Origin: an uncultured Aquimarina sp.
Lineage (GTDB): Bacteria; Bacteroidota; Bacteroidia; Flavobacteriales; Flavobacteriaceae
Length of the DNA: 64,000 nucleotides
NCBI GenBank assembly: GCA_947500505.1
Contig: CANMSL010000015.1
Coordinates: 38,166-102,165 of the forward strand
Direction of reading: 5' to 3'
The notes under the pieces were generated by a model that made no database searches, was not told the DNA's origin, and worked only from the letters and a program-made list of their open reading frames with translations. A program made the position numbers and the translations under genes. Positions 45,455 through 53,618 of the stretch are shown here, in pieces. Each line of letters starts with the position of its first letter. Within the stretch, counting starts at the first letter, position 1.

Positions 45455-47002
45455 ATGTCTACTACGAATACAAATACTATAAACCCAGGAAGTTCAGGCA
45501 CTGTAGTTTGTACTCCCAGACCCAATTCTAAACTTAACAAAGCAGAAGGTCATATGGCTGCTTGTAAAGGTGAAGCTATTACAGTGACTATGGGTATGTT
45601 TTTTGATGGGACTGGAAACAATCGATTTAATACCGACAGAACTGCTAGAAGCTCAGAAGAAGATAGCGTTAGCTACAAAAATTTTTATTCAAATGTTGCC
45701 AGAGGATGGAGACATTATATAGGCTCTTTAAATGGTAAAGAATTAAAAGGTAATAGTAAAAATGGAGAAAACTTCAATATTTATATTGAAGGTATTGGCA
45801 CAAGTAATGGTGATGATGATGATAATTATGGTATGGGACTTGGTATTGGAAAGACTGGAGTAAAAAACAGAGTAAGGTTTGGAGCATTCACGGCTGCTGA
45901 TAAAATAGTTAATCATCAAGATGTAAACATTGAAAAGGTCAGTAAAATCGAAGTTACATTTGATGTTTTCGGGTTTAGTAGAGGTGCAACAGCTGCTAGG
46001 CATTTTGTTCATGAAAATTCTACCCCACATCCAGTTTCATCGGATAGTCACAATCCAGTTACGGGTGACACATATTATGAGGAAGAGTTTTCAAGCTACT
46101 TAGAATACCAAATAAACAGACTTAGTAATATAGACAGAAAAATTGAAGTAAAAATAACTTGGAGATTTGTAGGTTTATATGAGACAGTTTCTTCTTATGG
46201 CCCTAATCATCATAATGATATAAATGATTTAGGATTGATGACTCTTGATCACGTAGAAAAAATTGTCCATATACGCGCATTAGATGAATATCGGGAAAAT
46301 TTTGCATTTACTCGCTCTACTAAGAACAATACAGATGTAATAGAACTATTAGGCGCTCATTCAGATATAGGTGGGGGATACTCTTTACCAAATGCTAAAA
46401 TAAAAGGGGAAAAATATTCTGAATACAAAAGAATACTTTATAAAAGCGAAGAATTTTCTAGAAGAATTTTAAGCATTACTCCAACTACAAAAGAACTAAC
46501 TGAAAAAGCTAGAATGACAAAAATTATGCAAAGATTTATTAAAGAAGGTTGGTACAAGGAGAACAAAGACGCTAGAAAAGAAAAACCTAACAGTATCAAT
46601 GATATTAAAATCATAGATAAATTCCTATACGAAACACCTAATTCCCGTAATTACGAATTTCAAATAGTTGCTACAAGAGAAAGAGTAGAAACTACGTACA
46701 GTTATATTCCACTTCATATTATGACAGAAAGAGCTATTTCTTTTGGTGTTCATTTTGACAATAAAATAAAGACAGAGTATCAATTAGACCAAACTCTTAT
46801 TCAGGTGTATGATAGGTTTAATAACCTTTTTATTAATTTACATAACTGGGATCCGTTATTAAAAGAATTAAGATATAAATATCTCCATTGGTCTAGTAAT
46901 TATAACCCTGTAGAGTCAATATTGGATTTTATTCCTAAAGTTAAATACGCAATGGCTCCTACTAAATATAACGATTGGTTTTTAAGAAAATTTATTAATT
47001 AA
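45455..47002 (+). CDS. DUF2235 (Tle1-type) phospholipase-like effector
   Basis: A 515-residue alpha/beta-hydrolase of the DUF2235 group, to which Tle1-type antibacterial phospholipases of T6SS belong. Signatures are GMFFDGTGNNRF near the start (about 47-58), the nucleophile elbow GFSRGATAARHF with the serine near 174, and LLGAHSDIGGGYS near 300-312, which carries the acidic residue and the following glycine-rich loop. There is no signal peptide, as expected for a needle-delivered effector. Position after spike 2 supports export. A cognate periplasmic immunity protein is not obvious; the next gene has no signal peptide. Substrate inferred from the family. Confidence 0.8.
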   Translation: MSTTNTNTINPGSSGTVVCTPRPNSKLNKAEGHMAACKGEAITVTMGMFFDGTGNNRFNTDRTARSSEEDSVSYKNFYSNVARGWRHYIGSLNGKELKGNSKNGENFNIYIEGIGTSNGDDDDNYGMGLGIGKTGVKNRVRFGAFTAADKIVNHQDVNIEKVSKIEVTFDVFGFSRGATAARHFVHENSTPHPVSSDSHNPVTGDTYYEEEFSSYLEYQINRLSNIDRKIEVKITWRFVGLYETVSSYGPNHHNDINDLGLMTLDHVEKIVHIRALDEYRENFAFTRSTKNNTDVIELLGAHSDIGGGYSLPNAKIKGEKYSEYKRILYKSEEFSRRILSITPTTKELTEKARMTKIMQRFIKEGWYKENKDARKEKPNSINDIKIIDKFLYETPNSRNYEFQIVATRERVETTYSYIPLHIMTERAISFGVHFDNKIKTEYQLDQTLIQVYDRFNNLFINLHNWDPLLKELRYKYLHWSSNYNPVESILDFIPKVKYAMAPTKYNDWFLRKFIN

Positions 47003-47023
47003 TATTTTAAATTTTAGTTAAAT

Positions 47024-47923
47024 ATGAAATCCTCCATAACAGACATCCCGAAAAGTATAGCTATCAAAGATCAGAAAATCACGCAAACAGAACTCTACGA
47101 CTCAATCGACAGGGCTTCTACGCACAAAGACACGAGCATAAAGCTATATCAGGAAAAAGAAGAAGAGTACATAGTTATCTTCTCCTGGCAAGACAGAAAC
47201 ATATGGAAAATAGATTACCCCGTTCAGCAAAATAAGATCCATAAACAGCGGTATGTAACCCATCAACAATGCTTGCAGTTGTCAGAGCATATTTATAATG
47301 GTAATTCATTAGATGAACTAAAAGGTTTTATAGATGTCCCAGTACGGCATTTTACACTGGATGAAATGTTGGAATTCAAAATAGAAGATGAGATGATGTT
47401 AAAAGGGCAGGATCCTGACTTGTACAAACCAAATCCTACCCCATCTCTACAACCAAAAACGGTAAAGAAATCCAAAAACAACGTTACACAGAAAAAAAGT
47501 TCTAAAATACTCGGAGATATCCAAATCCCAAAAGAAGAAGTCAGGACTACATCTGTTCCCGTTTCAACAATTACTCAGAAAAAAAAGAAAAAAACATCTC
47601 CTCTCAAACGGTTAAAGGAGTCTACGAAGGAACTAAAAAAAGAAAAAAAACAACCTGCTATAGCTAAAACTACTATAAAATTAGTGACTAAAAAAGCTAC
47701 TAAAGCAAAATCAATTCATGATAAAACCGATGATACCAACCTCCTGCACCTAGGAAAAACTAAAAAACCTAAAAAAGATAATAAACCTTCTTTGGTAATG
47801 GGAGAACAACTTGGTAAAGATCAAAAATCAACTACACCTCCTACTCCATCAAAACCTAAAACCGCCAGTAGTAGTTCAAAAAAATCAAAACCTTCAGGTG
47901 ATAATAACTTTTTCAGCATATAG
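47024..47923 (+). CDS. Module-2 small protein (IDYP/FTLDEM family) with Lys-rich tail
   Basis: A 299-residue soluble protein. The first ~140 residues match the protein at 42895 (NIWKIDYPVQQNKIHKQ; FIDVPVRHFTLDEM; EDEMMLKGQDP). The remaining ~160 are disordered and very lysine-rich (TQKKKKKTSPLKRLKEST; KPKKDNKPSLVMGEQ), ending SGDNNFFSI, a terminal motif also found in the detached tail of the first copy. There are no membrane or signal segments. An adaptor linking effector, spike and VgrG is a plausible role; an immunity role fits less well. Last gene of the island. Confidence 0.6.
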   Translation: MKSSITDIPKSIAIKDQKITQTELYDSIDRASTHKDTSIKLYQEKEEEYIVIFSWQDRNIWKIDYPVQQNKIHKQRYVTHQQCLQLSEHIYNGNSLDELKGFIDVPVRHFTLDEMLEFKIEDEMMLKGQDPDLYKPNPTPSLQPKTVKKSKNNVTQKKSSKILGDIQIPKEEVRTTSVPVSTITQKKKKKTSPLKRLKESTKELKKEKKQPAIAKTTIKLVTKKATKAKSIHDKTDDTNLLHLGKTKKPKKDNKPSLVMGEQLGKDQKSTTPPTPSKPKTASSSSKKSKPSGDNNFFSI

Positions 47924-48061
47924 CTAAACAAAAGGTTCACAGAACTTAATCCTCTTTATAGTGGCATTCATCCACATTACTGGAACTAAAACACACAAAC
48001 AAATTTGTGTCATTATATAAAAAGATACATTCGGTATCATATTAATTTAAATCTTTACACA

Positions 48062-48202
48062 ATGAAAAACATTTTAAGCTTAGAAGGAATTAAAATACTA
48101 GGAAAAGAAGTACAGAAAACCGTTAATGGAGGTAGAAATAACTCTTGTAATTGTGATACAATTGATGATCAATTTTTTCAAGAATATTGTGGATGTGATT
48201 AA
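48062..48202 (+). CDS. GG-leader peptide precursor, four-Cys core
   Basis: A 46-residue precursor from the ATG at 48062 (the frame is open from 48005, but the added residues are not leader-like). The leader MKNILSLEGIKILGKEVQ ... NGG is the double-glycine bacteriocin-type signal common in Bacteroidota. The predicted core after NGG is 22 residues with four Cys (SCNCD...YCGCD) and five acidic residues. Such leaders are removed by peptidase-containing ABC exporters; none is in the window. Bacteriocin or signal peptide cannot be told apart. A strong terminator follows. Confidence 0.75.
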   Translation: MKNILSLEGIKILGKEVQKTVNGGRNNSCNCDTIDDQFFQEYCGCD

Positions 48203-48258
48203 ACCTAAGAGAAATCCAATTATCTTATCATCTGATCACAACAAAATTATAATCTAAA

Positions 48259-48296
48259 ATCCTCATCATAGCAATTAGAACGATGAGGATTTTTTT
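48259..48296 (+). terminator. Terminator after GG-leader peptide
   Basis: AATCCTCATC pairs with GATGAGGATT around a loop of about 14 bases, then seven T. It lies about 55 bases after the peptide stop. Confidence 0.88.
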
Positions 48297-48331
48297 ATAA
48301 CTAACTAATGATATCAAATGTTAACACCTCA

Positions 48332-49798
48332 TTATTGCAGAACAGTAAGTTCATAAGCCGGCAAATAGGTTTTAACCGTACCTAGCTCCGTATTGAATAG
48401 TCTAACCCTATACGTTCGACCTTCTGGAAGCTCTGTGCTTATAACGGAAGGTGCAAACAATTCGAATATCATATTACGGAAACCATTAATAAATTGCTGA
48501 GTTTCACTGCGAGTAACAAGAACTTGTCCAGGAAGATCCTCACGTAGCGAGACCTCACTTTTATTTACTTCGTGTACTTCGAACCCTATTTCTCCGAAAT
48601 CCAGATCAAACGGCCCATCACCATCAATAAAGACGGGATCTATAACCGCATCAATATCTATATCAATAAAAAAAGGAAGACCAACACTTACCACAGATGG
48701 ATTATTGGTATATCGAGAACTTACTCTTAACTCTTCGCACATACCATCTATTATAATAGTTGTGCCCATATCTTGTAAATTACAGACCTCCTCAGGAATT
48801 TCATTAAGCTGCAGGTTTCCAGAAATATCTAAAATATCTAAGTTAGTAAGAGCACCCAAAGACGCAGGAATATCAACGATAGCATTATTACGTAAATTAA
48901 GGTTTTTTAGATTTGGCAACTCACCAATTTGATTGCTTAAAGAAGTGATCCGATTATTTTCAAGGTTTAAATCTGTAAGTTGAAGTAACATACCTATCTC
49001 ATTTGGGATGGCGCCTTCATTATCCGATGCTAATCCGATACCATTATTAGATAGGTCTAACTTTTGAAGCATACTGACCTCAAAAATGCTTAAATTAAAC
49101 TCTTGTACACCAGGATTTCCTGAAATTCTTAATGTTGTTAATTTATCAAATACGTTAAAACCCTCTGGTATAATAATAAGATTAGGATTGTCTATCAACT
49201 CTATTGATTTCAACTCTTTTAAATTAAAAAAATCCAGAGAAATACGATTCATTGATAAGTTTAATAATGTCAATTTTTCTAATGAACTTAAGTTGCTTAT
49301 CCCGTCTATATCCACAACAGGAAAGAAATCTAAATAAAGGCTCTTCAAATTTGTTAATGAATACAAACCTCCTAAAAAATCATCCATAGTAGTAACCGTA
49401 GCCTTTTCACCTGATAATGATAATTCTCTTAACTCTTTCAGATCAAATATCTCATTTGGAATATCTAAGAGGTCGTTATCTTTTAAATTTAAAACGGTTA
49501 GATCCTTTAATAAATTTATATCTGGAGTTAATACAGTAATTCCTTTGTTTTCAAGATCTAAACCAATCAATTTATCATTCTCTATTACAATCCCCTCCCA
49601 ATTACCTAAATTATCTGTGTTACCATCCCAATTAAGCGTGTTATTAGGATTGTCCTCTATAATTTTTAGTAGTACATTACTAACATTTTCAGAATCTTCT
49701 ACAATCAAAGTGGTAATAAGATCCTCACTTATCTCTTTGGTACAGGACACTAACAAACCTATTAATAGTACAAAAACTCTAAAATTTAAATTCTTCAT
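48332..49798 (-). CDS. Leucine-rich repeat lipoprotein
   Basis: A 488-residue lipoprotein (signal ends LLVSCTKEISEDL, Cys about 19). From about residue 75 to 345 it carries about ten leucine-rich repeats of the L-x-x-L-x-L-x-x-N-x-L/I type (LTVLNLKDNDLLDIPNEIFDLKELRELSLSG; LTDLNLENNRITSLSNQIGELPNLKNLNLRNNAIVDIPASLGAL), then a beta-rich C-terminal domain of ~140 residues. It is probably surface-exposed and binds a protein ligand. Adjacent, on the opposite strand, is the GG-leader peptide; no functional link is shown. Long single-strand frame, reliable. Confidence 0.85.
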   Translation of the reverse strand: MKNLNFRVFVLLIGLLVSCTKEISEDLITTLIVEDSENVSNVLLKIIEDNPNNTLNWDGNTDNLGNWEGIVIENDKLIGLDLENKGITVLTPDINLLKDLTVLNLKDNDLLDIPNEIFDLKELRELSLSGEKATVTTMDDFLGGLYSLTNLKSLYLDFFPVVDIDGISNLSSLEKLTLLNLSMNRISLDFFNLKELKSIELIDNPNLIIIPEGFNVFDKLTTLRISGNPGVQEFNLSIFEVSMLQKLDLSNNGIGLASDNEGAIPNEIGMLLQLTDLNLENNRITSLSNQIGELPNLKNLNLRNNAIVDIPASLGALTNLDILDISGNLQLNEIPEEVCNLQDMGTTIIIDGMCEELRVSSRYTNNPSVVSVGLPFFIDIDIDAVIDPVFIDGDGPFDLDFGEIGFEVHEVNKSEVSLREDLPGQVLVTRSETQQFINGFRNMIFELFAPSVISTELPEGRTYRVRLFNTELGTVKTYLPAYELTVLQ

Positions 49799-50171
49799 AA
49801 GTCCTTATGGTTATTATACATATTACCTTTATCACAAATATGCTTAATAAAACATTACTATATATCTGTAGTGGTCTAATGACGATATTATGTGGATGAA
49901 TGCTTATAAATTTGTATCAAGATTCGCGATGTAGAATTTGGAAGAAAAAATGACTTTAATGAATACACCTCAGTAATTGTAGAAGGTGAATATCCATCGG
50001 CTGTAGAAATTCATATGAAAATTTATAATCTGCAGATAGATGACAAAATTCTTTGAATATACTTTGATAAGAGAAAAATTAATGGCTTACAACGACAAGT
50101 GTGTGTACTTTAAATTGTGTGTTTAAAAGGTTCATTAAACGATCAAAACAGTTTGATCTATTTTATATGAA
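49799..50171. other. Intergenic region with gene remnant
   Basis: About 370 bases between the LRR and LytTR genes. It contains the coding-like remnant at 49910-50056 and otherwise AT-rich sequence with no hairpin seen. Confidence 0.4.
49910..50056 (+). pseudogene. Possible gene remnant, 48 codons
   Basis: An open frame directly after a TAA, without a good start codon until an internal ATG. It reads RDVEFGRKNDFNEYTSVIVE, then GEYPSAVEIHMKIYNLQIDD, before a TGA. The composition looks like real protein rather than translated AT-rich spacer, which suggests the 3' end of a lost gene. Family not recognised. Confidence 0.3.
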
Positions 50172-50798
50172 CTAAATCACCCGCATCTTTTTATATAATT
50201 CTTCCTTGTATGTTCTACCAACGGGAATATGATAATTTTGGATCTCTATGGTCTGATCTTGTTCATAAAACAAATCTATTTTATGCCAGTTGATAATATA
50301 TGACCGATGAGTCTGAATAAAAAAATCGCAGTTTAATGCTTTTAGTAAACTGGTTATAGAATGACGAACGGAAAGTTTTTTTCCATCCGAAGTAATAATT
50401 GAACAATAATTTTTCGAATCGGTATGGGCAAAAATTATGGTCTCCATAGCTACCTTAATCAACTTATTGCCACACTTTATAAACAAATAAGAAAACCCTT
50501 GATCTTTATTCTGCTGTTCATAAGGGTCTTTCTCAAATGCAGGAGACTGCATTGAATTTTTATATAGCGAATTCACCTTTTTTGTCAAACCTAAACTAGC
50601 TTGTTTTGAACGAATATAAAATCCAATAATGATACCGTCCGATGTATGCCTGATAATTTGTTTTTGAACTGTAAGAGAATTGCCCAAATTACTCAAAGAT
50701 GCATTTTTGATATCATTTAGATCTATTTGCATATCCTTCAAATACATATGATCCAAATCAATATTAGTTGTTTTCATGCGTGTCATTTTAATGTTCAT
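50172..50798 (-). CDS. LytTR-type regulator without receiver domain
   Basis: A 208-residue protein. The C-terminal ~100 residues are a LytTR DNA-binding domain (FIKCGNKLIKVAMETIIFAH, SKNYCSIIT, KKLSVRHSITSLL, FIQTHRSYIINWHKIDLFYE). The N-terminal ~100 residues are not a receiver domain; they contain a stretch like PAS/LuxR-linker sequence (KQIIRHTSDGIIIGFYIRSKQ). The LytTR part is nearly the same as that of the REC-LytTR protein at 53953. It is divergent from the TPR-AraC gene, and a 32-base palindrome lies between them. First possible start is MNIKMTRMKTTN; a later Met is possible. Confidence 0.8.
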   Translation of the reverse strand: MNIKMTRMKTTNIDLDHMYLKDMQIDLNDIKNASLSNLGNSLTVQKQIIRHTSDGIIIGFYIRSKQASLGLTKKVNSLYKNSMQSPAFEKDPYEQQNKDQGFSYLFIKCGNKLIKVAMETIIFAHTDSKNYCSIITSDGKKLSVRHSITSLLKALNCDFFIQTHRSYIINWHKIDLFYEQDQTIEIQNYHIPVGRTYKEELYKKMRVI

Positions 50799-50860
50799 CT
50801 TCTCAAATCTAACTCACAAAAGTCCTATTATACAAAAAGTCATTCTTTACATTTATAAAT

Positions 50861-50892
50861 TAAGAGTTGAAATTTATAAATTTCAACTCTTA
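50861..50892. promoter_or_regulatory. 32-base perfect palindrome between divergent regulators
   Basis: One half is TAAGAGTTGAAATTTA and the other its exact complement. It lies 62 bases upstream of the LytTR gene and 104 upstream of the TPR-AraC gene. Neither gene ends here, so an operator is likelier than a terminator. The 14-base core AAATTTATAAATTT recurs in the palindrome at 52695-52712. Confidence 0.6.
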
Positions 50893-50996
50893 TAATTTCT
50901 TGACATTATTATTATTCATACTCATTAAATCTTTACATTCGTATTACGTTATGCGCTAAAAATATATTGGCTTAAAAGCTGTCTGAGAGCATCAAT

Positions 50997-52679
50997 ATGA
51001 AATATCTATCAATACTATCACTGATCATTCCATTACTCACAAACCAATTCATGATTGCACAGGATAATTATGATGAACTAATAATGTTGGTTAAAAAGGA
51101 AAAAGTAGAATCGCTAAGAATAAAAAATATACAGACCTATCTTGACCGTGCCATTCGTAAAGCTGACACACTGAATATTGCAAACGCATATTTTATATTA
51201 TCTAATCTAGATCAAACAAATAAAATTCCCTACCTGGATAGTGTTATTGCTTTTACCAAAGACAAAAATTACTTTAGATTGCCCGCTGGGGCATATTTAC
51301 AAAAAGGTGTTATTAATTATGAGTTAGGAGCTTATACAAAAGCTCTAGAACTCTACATAAAGGCCTCAGAAGCTGCCAAAAAAAACAAAAATGATAGAGT
51401 ATACTTATCAGCAAGATTTAATATAGGATTACTAAAAAATATGTCAGGTGATCACAAAGAGGCACAAATCTTTTTTGCTGAGTATATTGAGTTTTTAGAA
51501 GAAAATCCCACGTATATTAATATGTACAATTATAATCCCGGATTATTTGCACTTGCAGACTCTTATATTCATACCAAAAATATAGAACAGGCCAAAATTA
51601 CGATTGACAAAGCGATTACACAAACCTTAAAAACAGGTGACTCTACCGTCTATTCCTATATATTAGTTACCTCTGGAATACACCAATATTTACAAAAGAA
51701 TTACCAAAAAGCAATTGATAGTTTACAAAAAGGGAAAAGATTGATACAGGAATTTGATTCTTTAGAAACCAGGGTAGCTACTTGTGATTATTATATTGGC
51801 CGCAGTTATAAAGCACTGGGAGATCAAGAAAAAAGTATCTATTATTTCCAAAAAACAGATACAACGCTGAGAAAAACAAAGGATGTAATTCCTGAAATTA
51901 TCAATGTATATGATTATTTAAGAACCTTTGCAAAATCAGAAAATAATTATGAGTTGCAGTTAGAGTATATTAATACTCAATTAGAATTAGATAGTATTAG
52001 ACACGCTAATCAAATACTTTTGACCAGAAATATTACTAAAAAGTATGATGCCGCTGAATTAAAGTCTGAAAAAGAGAGGCTTGTAAAACAATTTGAAAAA
52101 GATTCTTTTTTAAAGAATCATACAATCAATGCATTAGTAATCTTATCTATTATTTTAGTTTTAATTCTTTTTTATGCGTTTAGAAATAGTTATTTAAATA
52201 AAAAACGATTTCAGAAACTATTAACTCAACAAAGGAAATCTGGAATAGATCAATCAGAACTTATTACTAACATTGACGAGAGTCTCACAAAAAGAACTGA
52301 CATTGATATTCCTGCAGATGTAATAACAAATATCTTACAAAAGCTTCAAGATTTCGAAGACAAAAATCAATTTGCCAAAAAACACTATACACTTAACTCT
52401 TTGGCAAAAGAATTAAATACCAATAGTGCCTATTTATCTAAAATTATAAATGTGTACAAAAATGTAAATTTTGCCAATTATCTAAATAACCTCAGAATTG
52501 ATTTTGCTGTAGATCAACTCAGTACTAATAAATCATTACGATCTTATACTATACAAGCCATTGCAGAGGAGGTAGGTTTTAAGAATGCACAATCATTTTC
52601 TTCTGCTTTTCATAAAAAAACCGGAATTTATCCTTCTTATTTTATCAAACATATAAATAACCGAAAAACAAATTTTTAA
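50997..52679 (+). CDS. TPR membrane sensor with AraC-type DNA-binding domain
   Basis: A 560-residue one-component regulator typical of Bacteroidota. A signal peptide (about 1-20, ending MIAQ) leads a periplasmic region with TPR pairs (about 60-340, for example YLQKGVINYELGAYTKALELYIKASEAAKK). A transmembrane helix follows (about 378-396, ALVILSIILVLILFYAF), then a cytosolic linker and an AraC helix-turn-helix (about 455-555: YTLNSLAKELNTNSAYLSKIINVYKNVNFANYLNNLRIDFA; AIAEEVGFKNAQSFSSAFHKKTGIYPSYF). It probably senses something through the TPRs and acts on nearby genes such as the peptide precursors; that target is inference. Confidence 0.88.
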   Translation: MKYLSILSLIIPLLTNQFMIAQDNYDELIMLVKKEKVESLRIKNIQTYLDRAIRKADTLNIANAYFILSNLDQTNKIPYLDSVIAFTKDKNYFRLPAGAYLQKGVINYELGAYTKALELYIKASEAAKKNKNDRVYLSARFNIGLLKNMSGDHKEAQIFFAEYIEFLEENPTYINMYNYNPGLFALADSYIHTKNIEQAKITIDKAITQTLKTGDSTVYSYILVTSGIHQYLQKNYQKAIDSLQKGKRLIQEFDSLETRVATCDYYIGRSYKALGDQEKSIYYFQKTDTTLRKTKDVIPEIINVYDYLRTFAKSENNYELQLEYINTQLELDSIRHANQILLTRNITKKYDAAELKSEKERLVKQFEKDSFLKNHTINALVILSIILVLILFYAFRNSYLNKKRFQKLLTQQRKSGIDQSELITNIDESLTKRTDIDIPADVITNILQKLQDFEDKNQFAKKHYTLNSLAKELNTNSAYLSKIINVYKNVNFANYLNNLRIDFAVDQLSTNKSLRSYTIQAIAEEVGFKNAQSFSSAFHKKTGIYPSYFIKHINNRKTNF

Positions 52680-52694
52680 AAAACATTTACTTCT

Positions 52695-52712
52695 TTAAAT
52701 TTATAAATTTAA
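52695..52712. promoter_or_regulatory. 18-base AT palindrome upstream of peptide gene
   Basis: TTAAATTTATAAATTTAA lies between the TPR-AraC gene and the lanthipeptide-type precursor. Its 14-base core equals the core of 50861-50892. Because it is pure A/T, coincidence is possible. Confidence 0.35.
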
Positions 52713-52779
52713 GGTATCTTCTCGTGTACGGATAATACTAAAATTGTATTTTGGCGGTATTGAAACTAAAATAGTTTAT

Positions 52780-53007
52780 ATGAAAAAGAGAGGGCGAAGA
52801 TTAAGTCTGGATAAAATTAAAATTGCTAGATTAAATAACTTGAAGGAAATTTCTGGAGGGCTCAATGCTGTAACCGTAGTATACATTGATACCGACACTA
52901 ATTTGATTAGTAATTGTACAATAAACCCTACCGATCAACCCACTACATCTACAAAAACGTTACCGATTGGAACTACTAGTATTGGTATTGATACGAGGGA
53001 TCTTTAA
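52780..53007 (+). CDS. Class I lanthipeptide-type precursor A
   Basis: A 75-residue precursor from the ATG at 52780; the frame is open from 52744 but the leader starts here. The leader has RRLSLDKIKIARLNNLKEISGG, with the LSLDKIKIAxLN motif and terminal GG typical of Bacteroidota class I lanthipeptide precursors. The 43-residue core (from LNAVT) is rich in Thr (11) but has only one Cys, so at most one lanthionine could form and other modification or a free peptide is possible. The leader is shared with precursor B at 53400. No LanB, LanC or transporter gene is present. Confidence 0.75.
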   Translation: MKKRGRRLSLDKIKIARLNNLKEISGGLNAVTVVYIDTDTNLISNCTINPTDQPTTSTKTLPIGTTSIGIDTRDL

Positions 53008-53399
53008 TTTTTAGTTACTATACTATGAACATTGTATTTAGAAAAGGTGTATCTGATAACTAATCAAATTCTAAAAATAATTCTTCATACTATGAAAGTA
53101 GAAAATGAAGTTTAGGTGAAAATGAGTATTGTACATTAGTAATCAACTACCTTAGAAAAAGCGCGCGAGGCATCCAGCGATAACACAATCTTAATATTTC
53201 TAGGCAAGTCCCATAAAATCAAACTCCACAATGTGGATTAAAGAAGATGAAACCAAATTCAAAAATGTTTGATCTCATTTAAGATTGCAATATCTCTGTA
53301 AAAACTCTTGGAGCCGTTTATTTATTTGATTTTATTGCTAATTTTTAAGCAAAATTGTTCTAATACTAGTAAGGATTTGTAAAATACAAAATATAAAAA
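53008..53399. other. Intergenic region between the precursors
   Basis: About 390 bases with no supported gene. At 53143-53241 a 32-codon frame following a TAA reads STTLEKAREASSDNTILIFL then GKSHKIKLHNVD, possibly the end of a lost gene. Nothing else seen. Confidence 0.35.
53143..53241 (+). pseudogene. Possible gene remnant, 32 codons
   Basis: A short frame without start codon, between two stops, with protein-like composition (EKAREASSDNTILIFLGKS). Family unknown. Chance is a real alternative, because it is only 96 coding bases. Confidence 0.2.
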
Positions 53400-53618
53400 A
53401 TGAAAAATACTCGGAGAAAAAAACTAAGTCTCGATAAAATCAAGATTGCTCAATTAAACCATCTTGACAGCTTTAGAGGAGGGTCACAAGACACTGCAAA
53501 TCAACATAGTAACAACGATAATTGTTTTACAAAACCACATATTTGTGAAACTATACTGGATTGCGGTGTTTCGACTAAAACAATTCCTATTGTTGATACC
53601 ATCATTTGCCTAAAATAA
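53400..53618 (+). CDS. Class I lanthipeptide-type precursor B
   Basis: A 72-residue precursor. The leader RRKKLSLDKIKIAQLN followed by HLDSFRGG matches that of precursor A (identical LSLDKIKIA block, then LNxL and GG). The core (from SQDTA) is unrelated to core A and contains four Cys (NCF, ICE, DCG, ICL) with several Thr and Ser, the composition expected of a lanthipeptide with up to four rings. Modification enzymes are not in the window. It faces the REC-LytTR gene. Confidence 0.78.
   Translation: MKNTRRKKLSLDKIKIAQLNHLDSFRGGSQDTANQHSNNDNCFTKPHICETILDCGVSTKTIPIVDTIICLK

Noticed and set aside
47024..47923. Immunity protein for the DUF2235 lipase
   Set aside because: No signal peptide, and its homologue follows an unrelated cargo; an adaptor fits better. 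Not excluded.
37046..47923. Rhs/YD-repeat toxin locus
   Set aside because: None of the large proteins shows YD repeats or an Rhs core; the long proteins are coiled-coil spikes.
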